This document shows positions 44,367 to 55,159 of a DNA stretch of 64,000 nt, in pieces (position 1 is the stretch's first letter; each line of letters begins with the position of its first letter). The position numbers and the translations under genes are program-made. The stretch spans positions 30,467,047-30,531,046 of the forward strand of contig NC_085138.1 in the NCBI RefSeq assembly GCF_035046485.1. The letters run 5' to 3'. This DNA comes from Aedes albopictus (Eukaryota; Arthropoda; Insecta; Diptera; Culicidae). The notes under the pieces are model-generated. The model was given only the letters and a program-made list of their open reading frames with translations. It was not told the origin of the DNA and did not search any database.

Positions 44367-46273
44367 TGAAAGTTGTGGATGACAAGAACCGATGCCGAGT
44401 TATCACTGTAGAAGAAGCTTTATTTGTCCCGGAAATGAAAACTAATCTGCTGTCCGTGAAAATGCTTGTGCGCAAAGGTTATGTGGTGACGTTTGATAGC
44501 AAGGGAGCTACAATCGCTCGCGATGGGGTTGTCGGAGCTTATGCGGACCTCAAGCACAATTTGTTTGTCATGCGAGTCTCCGGAGAATCGGCATCCCTTG
44601 TGCAAAAGGGCAGTGACTGTGTTCATGGTTGGCACCGTAGGTTGGGCCACAGAAACTGCGATGCGATTGTAAAGTTGTGTGAATTGGCCGATGGTTTTGA
44701 TGTCGCGGAGTGCAAATGTAACGATGTTTGTGAAGTGTGCGTAAGGGGTAAAATGCACCGAAGCCCTTTCCCGAAGGAATCGGAGAGCAAGTCGTCAGCT
44801 GTATTGGATCTGGTGCATACAGATATTTGCGGTCCGATGCGCACTGCGACTTTGGGTGGCCGAAAGTATTTTCTCACCTTCACGGACGACTACAGCAGAT
44901 ACACTGTGGTCTACATAGTGCGACGAAAATCGGAAACGCTGGAGAAGATCAAAGAATTTGTGGAGATGGCAAAAACCCAATTCGGTCGGAAGCCGAAAAT
45001 TCTTCGGTCTGATCGAGGCGGTGAATACATCGGAAACCAGGTGAGAAACTATCTTAAATCAAATGGTATCGTTGGTCAGCTTACAGTGCCCTACTCACCC
45101 CAGCAAAATGGGGTAGCCGAAAGGAAAAACCGGTACATTGTTGAAATGGCACGATGTATGCTTATTGATGCGAAGTTAGATGATCGTTTTTGGGGAGAGG
45201 CGGTGGTTACGGCAAATCACATGCAAAACCGTCTACCGTCTCGTTCGATTCAGGGCACTCCATATGAACGTTGGTTTGGGCGTAAACCGGATCTCAGCGA
45301 TATTAGACCATTTGGCATTGATGTCTATTGCCATGTGCCGAAACAAAAACGAGGGAAATTGGACGAAAAAGCTGTTAAGCTGAAGTTTATGGGGTACAGC
45401 GAAGACACAAAAGGGTATCGTTTGGTGGATGTCCATACCGGTAAAGTGACAATAAGTAGGGATGTTCGATTTCTAAATACTTTTGATCCTATTAAGAAGT
45501 CTGAGGAAAATGAAGTGGTTGTGCCATTGCATGTTTCGCATCCTCGTTCACATCAAGTTGTACCAGAAGACATTGCAGTAATATTAGACGACGAGCCTGA
45601 CGACGATCCTGACGACTTCTGGGTTGATACAGAGTGCTTCTTGGATAACAATCCTAATGACGACGAACCTTTTCAGGACCCGCTGAACCAGCCGGTGGAA
45701 GACCCGTTACAACTGCCAGTTCGGCGATCAGAGCGAGCAACTAGAGGTGTTCTTCCGCAGAGATACGCGTGTGTAGCAGAGGAGGAGACTGAGCCACGAA
45801 ACTACGACGAGTCGCAAAGTAGTATTCACAAGGATCAATGGCGGAATGCCATGCTTGAAGAGCTGGAGTCGATTAAATCTAATGATGCCTGGGATATTGT
45901 TGATCTGCCACCAGGGAGGCGAGCACTAGGAAGCAAATGGGTATATAAGCTGAAGCGGGATTCGGACGGCAACATTAGACGTTTCAAGGCTCGGCTCGTT
46001 GCCCAAGGTTTCAACCAGCGGTATGGAAGCGAGTACGACGAAATCTTTGCACCGGTGGTACGATTGACAACATTTCAAGCCCTTCTGTCGGTCTCAGCGA
46101 AAAGAGGAATGATAGTACAACAATATGATGTCAAGTCAGCTTTCCTTCACGGCAACCTTGAGGAGGAGATCTTCATCCGTCAGCCACCGGGATTTGTTGT
46201 AAAAGGTGCGGAAGGCAAGGTTTGCCGGCTGAAGAAGAGTTTGTATGGATTGAAGCGCGCGGTCCTGGAATAA
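44363..46273 (+). CDS. copia rest of protease, integrase, N-terminal RT
   Basis: 636 codons; the first Met is only the first ATG after the frame break. Residues 15-40 (EALFVPEMKTNLLSVKML) end the protease region. The integrase zinc finger is H91, H96, C123, C126. The catalytic triad D154 (HTDICGP), D217 (LRSDRGGEY) and E253 (NGVAERKNR) shows the DX35E spacing. An acidic linker follows, then RT motifs WVYKLKRDSDG, RFKARLVAQGF and QYDVKSAFLHG. The frame ends just after KKSLYGLKRA, where an indel near 46250-46266 moves the RT into the next frame. Confidence 0.92.
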   Translation: MMKVVDDKNRCRVITVEEALFVPEMKTNLLSVKMLVRKGYVVTFDSKGATIARDGVVGAYADLKHNLFVMRVSGESASLVQKGSDCVHGWHRRLGHRNCDAIVKLCELADGFDVAECKCNDVCEVCVRGKMHRSPFPKESESKSSAVLDLVHTDICGPMRTATLGGRKYFLTFTDDYSRYTVVYIVRRKSETLEKIKEFVEMAKTQFGRKPKILRSDRGGEYIGNQVRNYLKSNGIVGQLTVPYSPQQNGVAERKNRYIVEMARCMLIDAKLDDRFWGEAVVTANHMQNRLPSRSIQGTPYERWFGRKPDLSDIRPFGIDVYCHVPKQKRGKLDEKAVKLKFMGYSEDTKGYRLVDVHTGKVTISRDVRFLNTFDPIKKSEENEVVVPLHVSHPRSHQVVPEDIAVILDDEPDDDPDDFWVDTECFLDNNPNDDEPFQDPLNQPVEDPLQLPVRRSERATRGVLPQRYACVAEEETEPRNYDESQSSIHKDQWRNAMLEELESIKSNDAWDIVDLPPGRRALGSKWVYKLKRDSDGNIRRFKARLVAQGFNQRYGSEYDEIFAPVVRLTTFQALLSVSAKRGMIVQQYDVKSAFLHGNLEEEIFIRQPPGFVVKGAEGKVCRLKKSLYGLKRAVLE

Positions 46274-47330
46274 TCGGCTTCATGAAGTTCTAGTGGGCGA
46301 AGGATTTGAGAGATGTGATTCGGATCCCTGTCTTTATCGTAAGCAAGTCGGGGATAAAGTGTGTTTCGTTCTTGTGTACGTAGACGATTTGATCGTTTCA
46401 AGTGATGACAAGGCCATCGTGGATTCTCTGGAGCAGAGATTGAAGAAAAACTTCGCTATCAGCTGCCTAGGACACGTTCGGCAGTACCTTGGTGTTGAAG
46501 TAGGACAGGATGAAGGAGGAGACTACTATATCAGCCAGCAGCGATATATCGCCGATGTCGTCAAATCTGCCGGTTTGGAGGATGCTAAAGTGTCAACGAT
46601 TCCACTTGATACAGGATATGAAAAGCAAGATCAAGATCCAAACGTTCTACCTGACAATCACGAATATCAACGTCTGATAGGGAAGTTACTGTTTATTGCT
46701 GTGAACTCACGCCCGGATATCGCTGCTTCCGTGTCTATCCTTAGCAGAAAAACCAGTAAACCTACTCAACGTGACTGGAACGAGGTTAAGAGAGTCATAC
46801 GCTATTTAAAGGGAACCGCAAATCTGCAACTTCGCCTAAGTTACACTACCGACGGATCAGGACTGGTCGGTTATGCAGATGCCGACTGGGTGGAGTGTCG
46901 AGATGGCCGCAAATCGAATAGTGGCTTCGTATTCCAGTATAACGGTGGCACGATTTCGTGGGCCTGTCGCAAACAAGCTTGTGTGTCACTTTCGACAGCA
47001 GAAGCCGAATTTGTGGCTTTAGCGGAGGCCTCACAGGAAGCCCTATGGCTTAAACGATTGCTGACTGATTTAGGTGAGACTGTGACCACAGTTCGGATGA
47101 ACGACGATAATCAAAGCTGTCTACGAATGCTCGACTGTGACAAGTTCAGCAACCGCACAAAACATATCGATACCAAGTATTACTTCACTAAGGACCTGAA
47201 GCAATCTGGAGTAATGGAGTTCCAATACTGCCCGAGTGAACTAATGAGAGCTGATCTTCTAACAAAGCCACTCGCAAGGATCCGGCTAGGTGTGCTGAGG
47301 AAGCTGTGTGGCCTTGATGTCATGATCTGA
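46266..47330 (+). CDS. copia C-terminal RT and RNase H
   Basis: The continuation opens before 46293. It carries the RT catalytic box LVYVDDLIVSS, the connection SRPDIAASVSIL, and RNase H with YADADWVECRDGRKSNSG, STAEAEFVALAEA and the DNQSC patch. It ends at 47330, 27 bp before the 3' LTR, as in other copia elements. It has no start codon of its own and depends on the upstream frames. Confidence 0.92.
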   Translation, partial: WNNRLHEVLVGEGFERCDSDPCLYRKQVGDKVCFVLVYVDDLIVSSDDKAIVDSLEQRLKKNFAISCLGHVRQYLGVEVGQDEGGDYYISQQRYIADVVKSAGLEDAKVSTIPLDTGYEKQDQDPNVLPDNHEYQRLIGKLLFIAVNSRPDIAASVSILSRKTSKPTQRDWNEVKRVIRYLKGTANLQLRLSYTTDGSGLVGYADADWVECRDGRKSNSGFVFQYNGGTISWACRKQACVSLSTAEAEFVALAEASQEALWLKRLLTDLGETVTTVRMNDDNQSCLRMLDCDKFSNRTKHIDTKYYFTKDLKQSGVMEFQYCPSELMRADLLTKPLARIRLGVLRKLCGLDVMI

Positions 47331-47348
47331 AGTTACGATCCACGTGTT

Positions 47349-47357
47349 GAGGAGGAG
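47349..47357 (+). promoter_or_regulatory. polypurine tract
   Basis: GAGGAGGAG immediately precedes the 3' LTR, where plus-strand DNA synthesis is primed. Confidence 0.85.
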
Positions 47358-47601
47358 TGTTGGCGGATGGCAACACAGATCGTATGAGTAAATATAATAC
47401 AAATTTGATGACGTTTTGTTTTAGTGTGTACCTTTCTGACTTGTTTATATTTTTAAATTCGCTCTCGATCATTCTGAAAAATGTAACCGCGTGCCGTTGA
47501 GCAAGATTGTTTTTTCCAAATCGTTTTTTCAATAAATACCCGTGTATTCCGTAATAAACTGCGTGTTTTCCGATCGATTCGAAACCTGCCTCTGCCCAAC
47601 A
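47358..47601 (+). repeat. copia 3' LTR
   Basis: 244 bp, two substitutions from the 5' LTR. Confidence 0.95.
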
Positions 47602-48349
47602 CAACATTTGGGGGAGGGGGGGGGGGCTAGAAAAGTGTGACAGTACGTGTATTGGGTACAGGAAAATTGCGTGACAGTGGGGGGAGGGGGGGTCTGGAAA
47701 ACCCGAAAAACGATGGACGTAATATTTGAATCTTCCCTTTCTCGCTGTGAAGAAATTTAAAATTGTTTGGCCCTTTTCAAATATAACGCGAGATTTTTTT
47801 GTTACGTAATTTGTATATGACGCCAAAAATTATCAACTGAATTTGAGATACACTGTAAAATACTGGAAATGTAAAATGTTAATGCTGAGTGTTAAACATT
47901 TTAATGTTCTCGTTAAAAGAGGCTAACATAATCGGGTCAAAAAGCCGACCAAATCGGAGGAAAACGGAATCGGGGGCTTCCAAATCGAGTCTGCACTCTG
48001 TTATAATACTTAATTATGTCAAATTTTATCATTGAAATAAAAAAAAAATATCGCAATAAAAATACTCCGGATAATCGAGTCTAAAATTCCGGATAATCGA
48101 ATTCCGGATAATCGAGTCTCCGGATAATCGAGTCTCCGGATAATCGAGTCCGACCTGTACTACATCCGAAGATATTTTATTTCGACAAAGGGATTCAGGA
48201 CTTTTCTTTTAATAAAACTAATAATGGTAAAGGTCCTTGGAAGTTGAGGCACATCTGCAGTAAATCACCTTTATGCAATTCAGTGTTATAATTTCTATTT
48301 TATCTGACTGATTTCAGTATAATAATGACCTACTTTTCCGTACTGGTTT

Positions 48350-49050
48350 ATTATGCAACTGAAATGAGTTGCATTATGAAAAAGAGTTGCATAATGTTCA
48401 TAATGCAACTCATTTGGGTTGCATTATGAACATTATACAACTCAAATGGGTTGCATTATGAAAACACATTGCATAAAATTTTGTATGTGACTCGTTGCAA
48501 TACTCGATTTTTTCAGCACTTGTAGTATTTATCCAACTCGGCAAGCCTCGTTGGATAAATGTACAACTCGTGCTGAAAAAATCAACTTTTTGCAACTCAT
48601 TGCATAAACAACTATTCAGACCTGAGCAGTGAGCACCCATGGTGGTGCAAAGGGCCCTCCATCCTAGGTGAGCGCCAGCCAGGCCCGGATCAAAGATTGT
48701 GGGGGCCCGGGGCCCGAGCAGATGTGGAGGCCCCTTGGCGATGAGCATAAACATTTTTCTTTGTTTTTAAACATCATTTGAGCTAAAAATTGATGTGTAA
48801 TAACCAAAAAAAATTCTTTGTGGGGGCCCCTAAACTGCTGCTTCTATACTATAATAGTTATTTATGTAACGAGTTGCAAAAAGTTGATTTTTTCAGCACG
48901 AGTCGTACATTTACGGATAAATACGAAGAGTGCTGAAAAAATCGAGTTTTGCAACGAGTTCCATACAAAATTTTATGCAATGATTTTTTCAATATACAAC
49001 TTATTTGAGTTGCATAATGTTCATAATGCAACTCAAATGAGTTATGCGTT
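48350..49050. mobile_element. foldback element with CATAATGCAACTCA arms
   Basis: Arms of about 200-250 bp repeat GTTGCATAATGTTCATAATG, AAAATTTTGTATG, TTTTTTCAGCAC and GTGCTGAAAAAATC in inverted order. The loop (48613-48857) has two GTGGGGGCCC patches. A fragment of the family is at 29470-29565. Exact ends are unclear. Confidence 0.7.
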
Positions 49051-49368
49051 ATGCGTTATGCGATATCATTACAGGTAGAAGCTGTATTGGTTTATCAACG
49101 CTGTTTGTGAGATGTAAACATTCTAGCCAAAACAAACTGTAAACGGGATATATAGCTGCAACACAACTACTTTACAGCTATTCATCTCGGTTTTGTGAAA
49201 TCATTTGAATTACTTTTATTACATTCTTATCCAACTTCGGAAGAGTTGCTGGAAGATGTACCAATTGATTAAGAGTCCCGACTAATAAAACAGCTGCTTT
49301 TATACAGTACGTTTTATAACGTTGGCTGTAGATCAGCTGTGGTGAACAAGGGGAATGACATATCCTTC

Positions 49369-49492
49369 TCTAATCGCAAAATCTGCATTTATCCGTACCT
49401 AATCGTCGCTAACCGCTGCTAACTGAGCAGCAGTTAGACGCGGTTAACTACGGTTAGCAACAAATGCGGATTTTTCCGGTTAGTGGTGAAGA
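49369..49492. repeat. short palindromic repeat
   Basis: CTAACCGCTGCTAACTG faces CAGTTAGACGCGGTTAAC, and the outer arms AAATCTGCATTTATCCG and AAATGCGGATTTTTCC also pair. It may be a small MITE. Confidence 0.5.
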
Positions 49493-49667
49493 AACTCTTG
49501 ACGCAACCACACAGCTTGCTGAATGTAAACATTATTGCGTTTGACGGTTCACAAGCTTTTGCAGGTAGATTACGTTGAGTAAGCATTCTTGCGGCACAAC
49601 TGCAAGCCTAGGTTAGTGTAAAACAAAACGGGCTATTTTCTATTCTATTTATATATAGGGTAATTCG

Positions 49668-51043
49668 CTAATTGTTGAACACTACCCAAATGTTAAACAG
49701 TTTCTTAAAATTTCATTATAAATCTAACGTAAGTAATTTTTGCTCAACGTAAACGTATGATGTAGATGCGTTTACATGTGTGTCACGATATTGATCCAAT
49801 TAAGTTACAAAATTGTACATATTTTACGTCAAAAATATTGATTGCAAATTTTGTACCGCTAATGACACGAATACTGCACAATTCCTAAGATTAATTTTAA
49901 GAAATTGCTATTACGAAATAAGCTTTGCTGGAAAATCGATCACAAATATCAAAGTGACACCATACTAACGAGAACTGGAAGGACGTTCTTAACAGTTTAA
50001 CATTGTTTTAAATGATAGTTTCATTGTAATTTTATTTGAAAAAAAAATTTTTTTTTTCTTATCACACTACCATTATGCATCTAGGATTCAATTGTTGAAC
50101 ACTGGCATAACCTACGATGTTAGCATGACTGCCAGATTTGTTTTTCCACTTTTCCTGATCGTGCGTGTCATGGAGTTTCAAGGACGTTCTAGGGGTGTTG
50201 CAGATGGCTTCAGGAAGGTTCCAGGGGTTTTCAATGGGTTTGAAGAGGTGTTTCAGAGGGATTCAGAGTGTCAAGGTGGCCCTAGGAGTATTTCAGGGCG
50301 TTCCAGAGGGGTTTAGGAGAGATTCACGGGTTTGCAAGGGATTTCAGGGTCGTTGCAGGAGTGTTCTAGGGGGTTGAGTGGGTCTCATGGGTATCCCGGA
50401 GTGTTTCAGGGGCTTTCAAAGGCGTTCTTTTCTTCAATCGTTTTCGCTTCTAGTCAAATGTTTTCCATCATTTTCTGCATCTAGTCATGTTTAAAACGAT
50501 TTCAATCCACCCAAGATCTCTTCAAGTGAGAATCGATTACTTGTCATTTGAATCAATTTTCACTCAAATGACAAACTGGTCACAAAACACGAAAAACCCG
50601 GAAAAATTCCGCCAGAGTGAAAAATTAACGGATGTCGGGTCAAATTTTATCAAATGTTGGACCACTGTTGGACCCACATCGGATAACTGTACGGTCTATG
50701 TTGGGTTTGGTGGCCAAAATAAAAATAGGTCAATGATAGGTTTATGTCGGGTTATACGTCATCAATTACGAACCAAGCTTGAACCATTCAACTACTAGGG
50801 AGAATCGTCCAACATTAGGATGAGCTAGCTTAAGGAAGCGTTCAACATTTGGGTATCAGACTTCCCATACAAATGTTCTATTTTCTCTTAGAAAACGGAA
50901 TTTAAGGGAATCCAAATTCAATGGGAAGTTTAAGGAATGAGTGGATCTAGACGATATTTTTCAACTTAAGTGGAATTATGCACGGAAAAACAAACGAAAT
51001 CAAAAATGCCAGTACTAACCGTTCAACAATTGGCGAATTACCC
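49668..51043. mobile_element. 1.4-kb TA-flanked element with 23-bp ends
   Basis: GGGTAATTCGCTAATTGTTG and, inverted, GGGTAATTCGCCAATTGTTG lie at the ends, with TA at 49666-49667 and 51044-51045. The internal CAATTGTTGAACACTGGC at 50090 repeats the terminal motif. No transposase is visible. The interior holds a degenerate G-rich array. Confidence 0.83.
50165..50440 (+). repeat. degenerate GTTTCAGGGG-type array
   Basis: Imperfect repeats such as GTTCCAGGGG, TTTCAGGGCGTTCCAG and GTTCTAGGGG. The overlapping frames at 50092-50377 are low-complexity by-products. Confidence 0.7.
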
Positions 51044-51878
51044 TAGCAGTGTAGCAGTGAGGACATGATCGGGACCAGTGGATACGGAGATCGGGAGTTC
51101 GATTCCAAGTAGCAGCAGGTACTTTAAGTATTCAATTTTAAAAGCGATAGTTCCAGTTAGCGTCGTCACGGTATCCATAACCTAATTACATTCAATCGAT
51201 TAAATTGGGGATGCCGTATATCTATTATTGCACAACTATGAAAAGGCTGAAAAAGGAGCCGAGAAAAGAGCTATAACTTTATGACGTAGAAGCATGTGGA
51301 TTAAGTTCGCCAGATTCAATAGTATAATGTTTGCTAGAAGCTTCCGTTCATATGTACAACACAGTAACTCAGAATCAAGCCGTATAAAGGACGCTTTGTT
51401 GAGGTTTACATTCACAATAAATGTTAGTCGGGCGCTGGCATCTACTGATGAAGACCCACAGTCGTTAAGTGTTTTCCACTGATACCCACTAAGTTTCTCT
51501 GGCGTACAGCAGCACAGATTTCACGTTCGAGTTGAAAAATCGGATTGCGGCGACTAATCTAATTGTTTTTCCATGCATTCCTCAAACTCGCAAAAACGCC
51601 CCTCATCTTCTTGATCTGTACACCTATGTCGATCTTGGTGCCACCATCGGCCGCCATTTGGCTACCAATATATTGGAAGCATTCAACATTCTCCACTGCT
51701 TGATCAGCTACCGTGAAGCTGACATGGTTGACCGTGTTTCCATCTAACGATTTGGTTATGTTGACGTTGATGATAAGTCCTGCCACCGAGTAGCAATTGG
51801 TAAGATCATCGAGCTTGCTCTGCATATAAAAGCGCTGTTGAGCTAGGAGAGCAACGTCGTCATCCAATTCGAAGTCAT

Positions 51879-52250
51879 TTAGGTGCTCCCCATGGTAATG
51901 GGCTGCCACAGCAATCCACGATTTGGTTCACGGTCAATCGCATCTACCAGGAAAGCTTTTTCGGTCGAAAGCTTTTTCGTAATCAATATAAACACCAGGT
52001 AGAGAGACTCTTGGAATTCGTTGATTTGCTCCAGGATGATGCGGAGCGTGACAATATGGTCCACACAGGATCGTCCGGCACGGAATCCTGCTTGCTGCCA
52101 TCGGAGAGTTGCGTCAATCTTCTCCTGTATCCGGTTAAGGATCACTTTGCAGAGGACTTTGAGAACGATACACAGTAACATGATGCCCCGCCAATCATCG
52201 CATACAGTCAGGTCACCCTTTTTGGGTACCTTCACTAAGACGTCTTGCAT
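51879..52250 (-). pseudogene. LINE B reverse transcriptase fragment
   Basis: Reads VPKKGDLTVCDDWRGIMLLC, then a conserved RT fingers region (QQAGFRAGRSCVDHIVTLRI). The palm motif A region is corrupted, and the reading jumps to the sequence just before the LDDDV box. Confidence 0.82.
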
Positions 52251-53439
52251 CCAGTCGGCCGGGAATGTCGCGGTTTCCCATATGTTGCAGAATAATTGAT
52301 GCAGTAACTATGCAGATACTACGGGGTCAGCTTTGAGCATCTCAGCTGATATGCGATCGAACCCTAGGGCTCTGTTCGATTTCGTGCTACGGTTGGCTGT
52401 TTCTATCTCCTGCACTGATGAAGCTTCGGTGTTGACACGGGTAATGCGTCGAACCCTTGGCGGATCATGCTGAGGTGTTGGTGGCATGACCGACACTTGA
52501 AAATGGTTTCCAAAGTGCTCGAACTAGCGACTGGTCAGCCGGGTCGGTCAGTAGCTGTCCAGACGTGTCTTTCACGGGCATCGTAGCATTCATCTTGGTC
52601 CCACTAAGGCAACGTGAGACATCGTAGAGAGGACGGATGTCGCTGGTGTTTGCGGCTTTCTCGCTTTCGTCGGCTAGGGAGTTCACCCACGCTCTTTTGT
52701 CCCGTCTACATGAGCATTTCACTTCCTTCTCGAGAGCCGAATAGCGTTGACAGGCTTTGGCTCCTCGTGTTTTCGCTCGCTCTATGGCGTTCCTTCGCTC
52801 CTCTATCTTCGTCCAGGTATCATCTGTGATAAACTGCTTTCTTCAGGTGCGTAGCTCACCTAAATTAATCTCGCCGGTGCCGATGAAGGCGTTCTTGATG
52901 GCGCTCCATTGATCTTCTACGCTTCCACCTTCTGGAATATTCGCAGCACGGATCTCTAGCTCCTCAACGAAGGACCTTTTCACCGCAGCATCTTTCAGTC
53001 GGCGTGTGTTGAACCGGCGCCCGATTTTCTCCTACTGTCGCTTGATCATGGTAATGCGCAGTCGGATCTCGCCGATTAGGAGATGATGGTCGGACGCAAT
53101 GTCGGCGCTACGTTTGTTCCACACATCAAGAAGACTCCGTCCCCCCTCTGCAAACAGCTCTCCCTTTTCGTTCATTTCTCCGAGGCCATGGCGTCCTATG
53201 ACGTGCGTTGAAGTCGCTCATGAGAATCATGGTATCCTTTCGGAGTTCTGTCTACGACAGCATTCAGTTGACTGTAAAAGTTCTCTTAATCTTGCAATTC
53301 GGCAGCGTCGGTTGGCGCATAGCATTGGATCATGGCAAGGTTTCGAACCCCTTTTCTGAATCTGGCTACAATTATCCTCACATTAATAGGATCCCGCTTC
53401 ATGAGCGTACAGGGTGCGACAGGAAAGAATGCGAAAATT

Positions 53440-53990
53440 TCAAGGCACTATTACACGCTAAATATGGGATATATTTGACTATTTTTTCATGACAGTGTAT
53501 CAGTCAATGTCTATATTCTAGCACTGAAAAATAAAAATGAACATATTTGATGTTTAACATGTGATAATGTAGGCCTAATAAGCGGATATCAATAAACTGC
53601 GCGCCCAATGGTCATTAAACAAAATGACTATAACAGTAACAAAATTAGCTCAAATTCGATGAACAACCAGACCACACTGATCCAGAGCCATGTAGTTTCA
53701 CATAGCAGATGAAATAAGTACATATATTTAATGATATTGTAGAGAAAATCAAAAATTTTGTTTTATCAGATGCGAAATTTAGCGACCTGTGCGATTTTCT
53801 GCGGTTTGAAAATTTTGGTTGTCTTCATCTTCAGGCGCCGTTCTGTAAAAGTTAGTGACCAAAATGGGAAATTTTTTAAATTAACTTTTCAGAAAACTAG
53901 CCTATTATAGATCATGGAACGTTGAAACATTGATTGGTTAATGTCAAAAGGGCGAAAATGAGGTTTGAAGTTGAAAAACACTTTCGCTTT
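53440..53990. other. sequence interrupting LINE B, unrecognised
   Basis: AT-rich block without LINE homology between the endonuclease pieces. I found no duplication or inverted ends. It may be an insertion or a replaced stretch. Confidence 0.4.
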
Positions 53991-54104
53991 TTTCCTGCCG
54001 CATACTGTAGTGTGGGCCTGAGCGCTGAGCAGGAAACCAACTCCACGGTGGCGAGGAGCGTGTTTACCTTGTAGGCCAGAGTATAGCAGAATTTGACCCG
54101 ACAC

Positions 54105-54383
54105 TTATCTGTGTTCTCCAAAGTTCGGCCAACGGACTTCGCTCAGTCCTAGGATCTCAAGCTTCATACGGCATGCCTCATTGACTAGTTGTGCCAGTTT
54201 ACCTTGCTGGGCTAGGGTTAATACATTCCAAGTTCCAATTCTTGTCCGTTGTTTCGCGCTAAGAGACGTGGCTGTTGAATCAGTTAGTAATCTTTGATTT
54301 TCGGTTTCAGTAAGGTTTTTTGGGTTTCGGAGACAGTAGGTTGTTGGCCAAAGGTCCACTATCCACCGTGGTGAGGCTGCCAC
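54105..54383 (-). pseudogene. LINE B endonuclease N-terminus
   Basis: The frame of about 92 codons contains KQRTRIGTWNVLTLAQQGKL and KLEILGLSEVRWPNFGEH, the N-terminal strand and the SEVRW motif of AP-type LINE endonucleases. It continues in another frame past 54104, so at least one indel is present. Confidence 0.8.
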
Positions 54384-54929
54384 CTTAGGTATACTTTCCG
54401 GTGGAGGAGCATTTCATACTCAGCCGCTGGATGCCAGAACAAACGCTGTTTGAGCCGCACCTCCTTGGTGAACAGACGCTCGAGGCGTACCTACTCAATC
54501 TTATTGAAGTCAGGAGGTCAACAGTGCCCAGGCTGCACTACCAGCTAAGCACATAACTCTTAGCTGGCGGTCTTTGTTATCGCTTGACCCGTGGAAGCAT
54601 GAGATAGGAACTTGTGAGGACCAGAGCTATGATGGACGCTCTCCTTTTCGACGCACCGTTTTGCAACCAATTAAATACCTAAAGCATCGGAAAATATACT
54701 TCTGTCAACATGTTTAGTTTTTTATTCTTCAATCACTTAACCTTATTTACAGCTCTATTGTCCACTAGGGCACTGCGTGAGCGATGCCAATTGGAAGCTG
54801 CGCATACACTTTGTACAGCGCTTAAATGTATTCTATTTCTAATTGTACTACATCGAACTGGTAGCCGTTGCGCTGCTTTCACTTTCTACCCCATCATGGT
54901 AGAATGATGAGCTCGAGGATGTTGATGTG

Positions 54930-55150
54930 TGGGTGTTAGTTGTTCCTGTTTCCAGTCCGATTGGGGCTCCATTATGGATTGCCGTTCGCCGATGTCCAGG
55001 TATCCGGGTTCATTTGAGCTATGGGCTCAGAAGAGGGTCAGTGTCAGCTGCTCTCAGGGGGAAAGAGCAACTGACGAAAGTTCCAAGGCTGGGATCGAAC
55101 CCATGACCATCTGCTGAAGCAAACGTGTAGCCACTACGCCACGGCCCCTG
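54930..55150 (-). mobile_element. tRNA-derived SINE, second family
   Basis: On the minus strand GGGGCCGTGGCGTAGTGGCT holds the A box and GGGTTCGATCCCAGCC the B box, at tRNA spacing. A non-tRNA body follows (GAAAGAGCAACTGAC reversed, then CATCGGCGAACGGCAATCC). The tail is unclear. Confidence 0.75.
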
Positions 55151-55159
55151 GCAGCATGT

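Larger units (their letters stand above)
43080..47601 (+). mobile_element. Ty1/copia LTR retrotransposon, 4.5 kb
   Basis: Two 244-bp LTRs enclose gag, protease, integrase, RT and RNase H in copia order (integrase before RT). CAACA flanks both sides (43075-43079, 47602-47606) as a 5-bp duplication. LTRs start TGTTGG and end CCAACA. They differ at only two positions, so the insertion is young and it is the last event in this nest. Two frameshifts in the coding region make this copy defective. Confidence 0.97.
43053..47737. mobile_element. 3-bp-TSD MITE split by the copia element
   Basis: GGGAACGTTCAAAAATTACG at 43053 pairs with the inverse ending 47737 (3 mismatches over 23). TTT flanks both ends (43050-43052, 47738-47740). 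Without the copia element it would be about 160 bp, with the same G-rich interior as 26417-26582. Confidence 0.85.
41082..47824. mobile_element. possible outer 3-bp-TSD MITE ends
   Basis: GGGGTCGTCCATAAATTACG at 41082 and a diverged inverse (GTTACGTAATTTGTATATGACG, ending 47824) could be the two ends of one element. The right end matches poorly and the flanks (TAA/AAA) disagree, so the pairing is tentative. Confidence 0.3.
40909..48157. mobile_element. pogo-like element framing the nested region
   Basis: CAGGTCGGACTCGATTATCC at the left is matched by its inverse at 48138-48157. TA flanks both (40907-40908, 48158-48159). Short CCGGATAATCGA motifs are repeated near both ends (about 3 left, 5 right), as transposase-binding sites might be. 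No transposase is visible and nearly all of the 7.2 kb is later insertion. Confidence 0.75.
51545..54600 (-). pseudogene. LINE family B remnant, minus strand
   Basis: A decayed non-LTR element of the same family as 12390-14240. From the 5' side on the minus strand: leader (54400-54600), endonuclease start with RIGTWNVLTL (54105-54383), SGLQGKHAPRHRGVGFL (53990-54090), linker (52465-52722), RT with DWRGIMLLCIVLKVLCKVIL and QQAGFRAGRSCVDHI (51879-52250), then HLNDFELDDDVALLAQ (51559-51909). About 53440-53990 is inserted or replaced sequence. The first catalytic Asp region after LYLVFI is lost and several frames are broken. Clade not assigned. Confidence 0.85.

Noticed and set aside
44340..44370. 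Programmed -1 frameshift between gag and pol
   Set aside because: The break falls after the protease active site, not at a gag boundary, and no slippery heptamer is seen; more likely a mutation, though not proven.
43425..47330. Endogenous viral element of an animal virus
   Set aside because: Domain order, LTR length, 5-bp duplication and tRNA-Met priming identify a Ty1/copia retrotransposon. No flavivirus-, rhabdovirus- or other virus-like protein was noticed in the window.
51050..51115. tRNA gene or SINE head around GGAGTTCGATTCC
   Set aside because: A B-box-like string is present, but there is no convincing A box or stem pairing and no SINE body.
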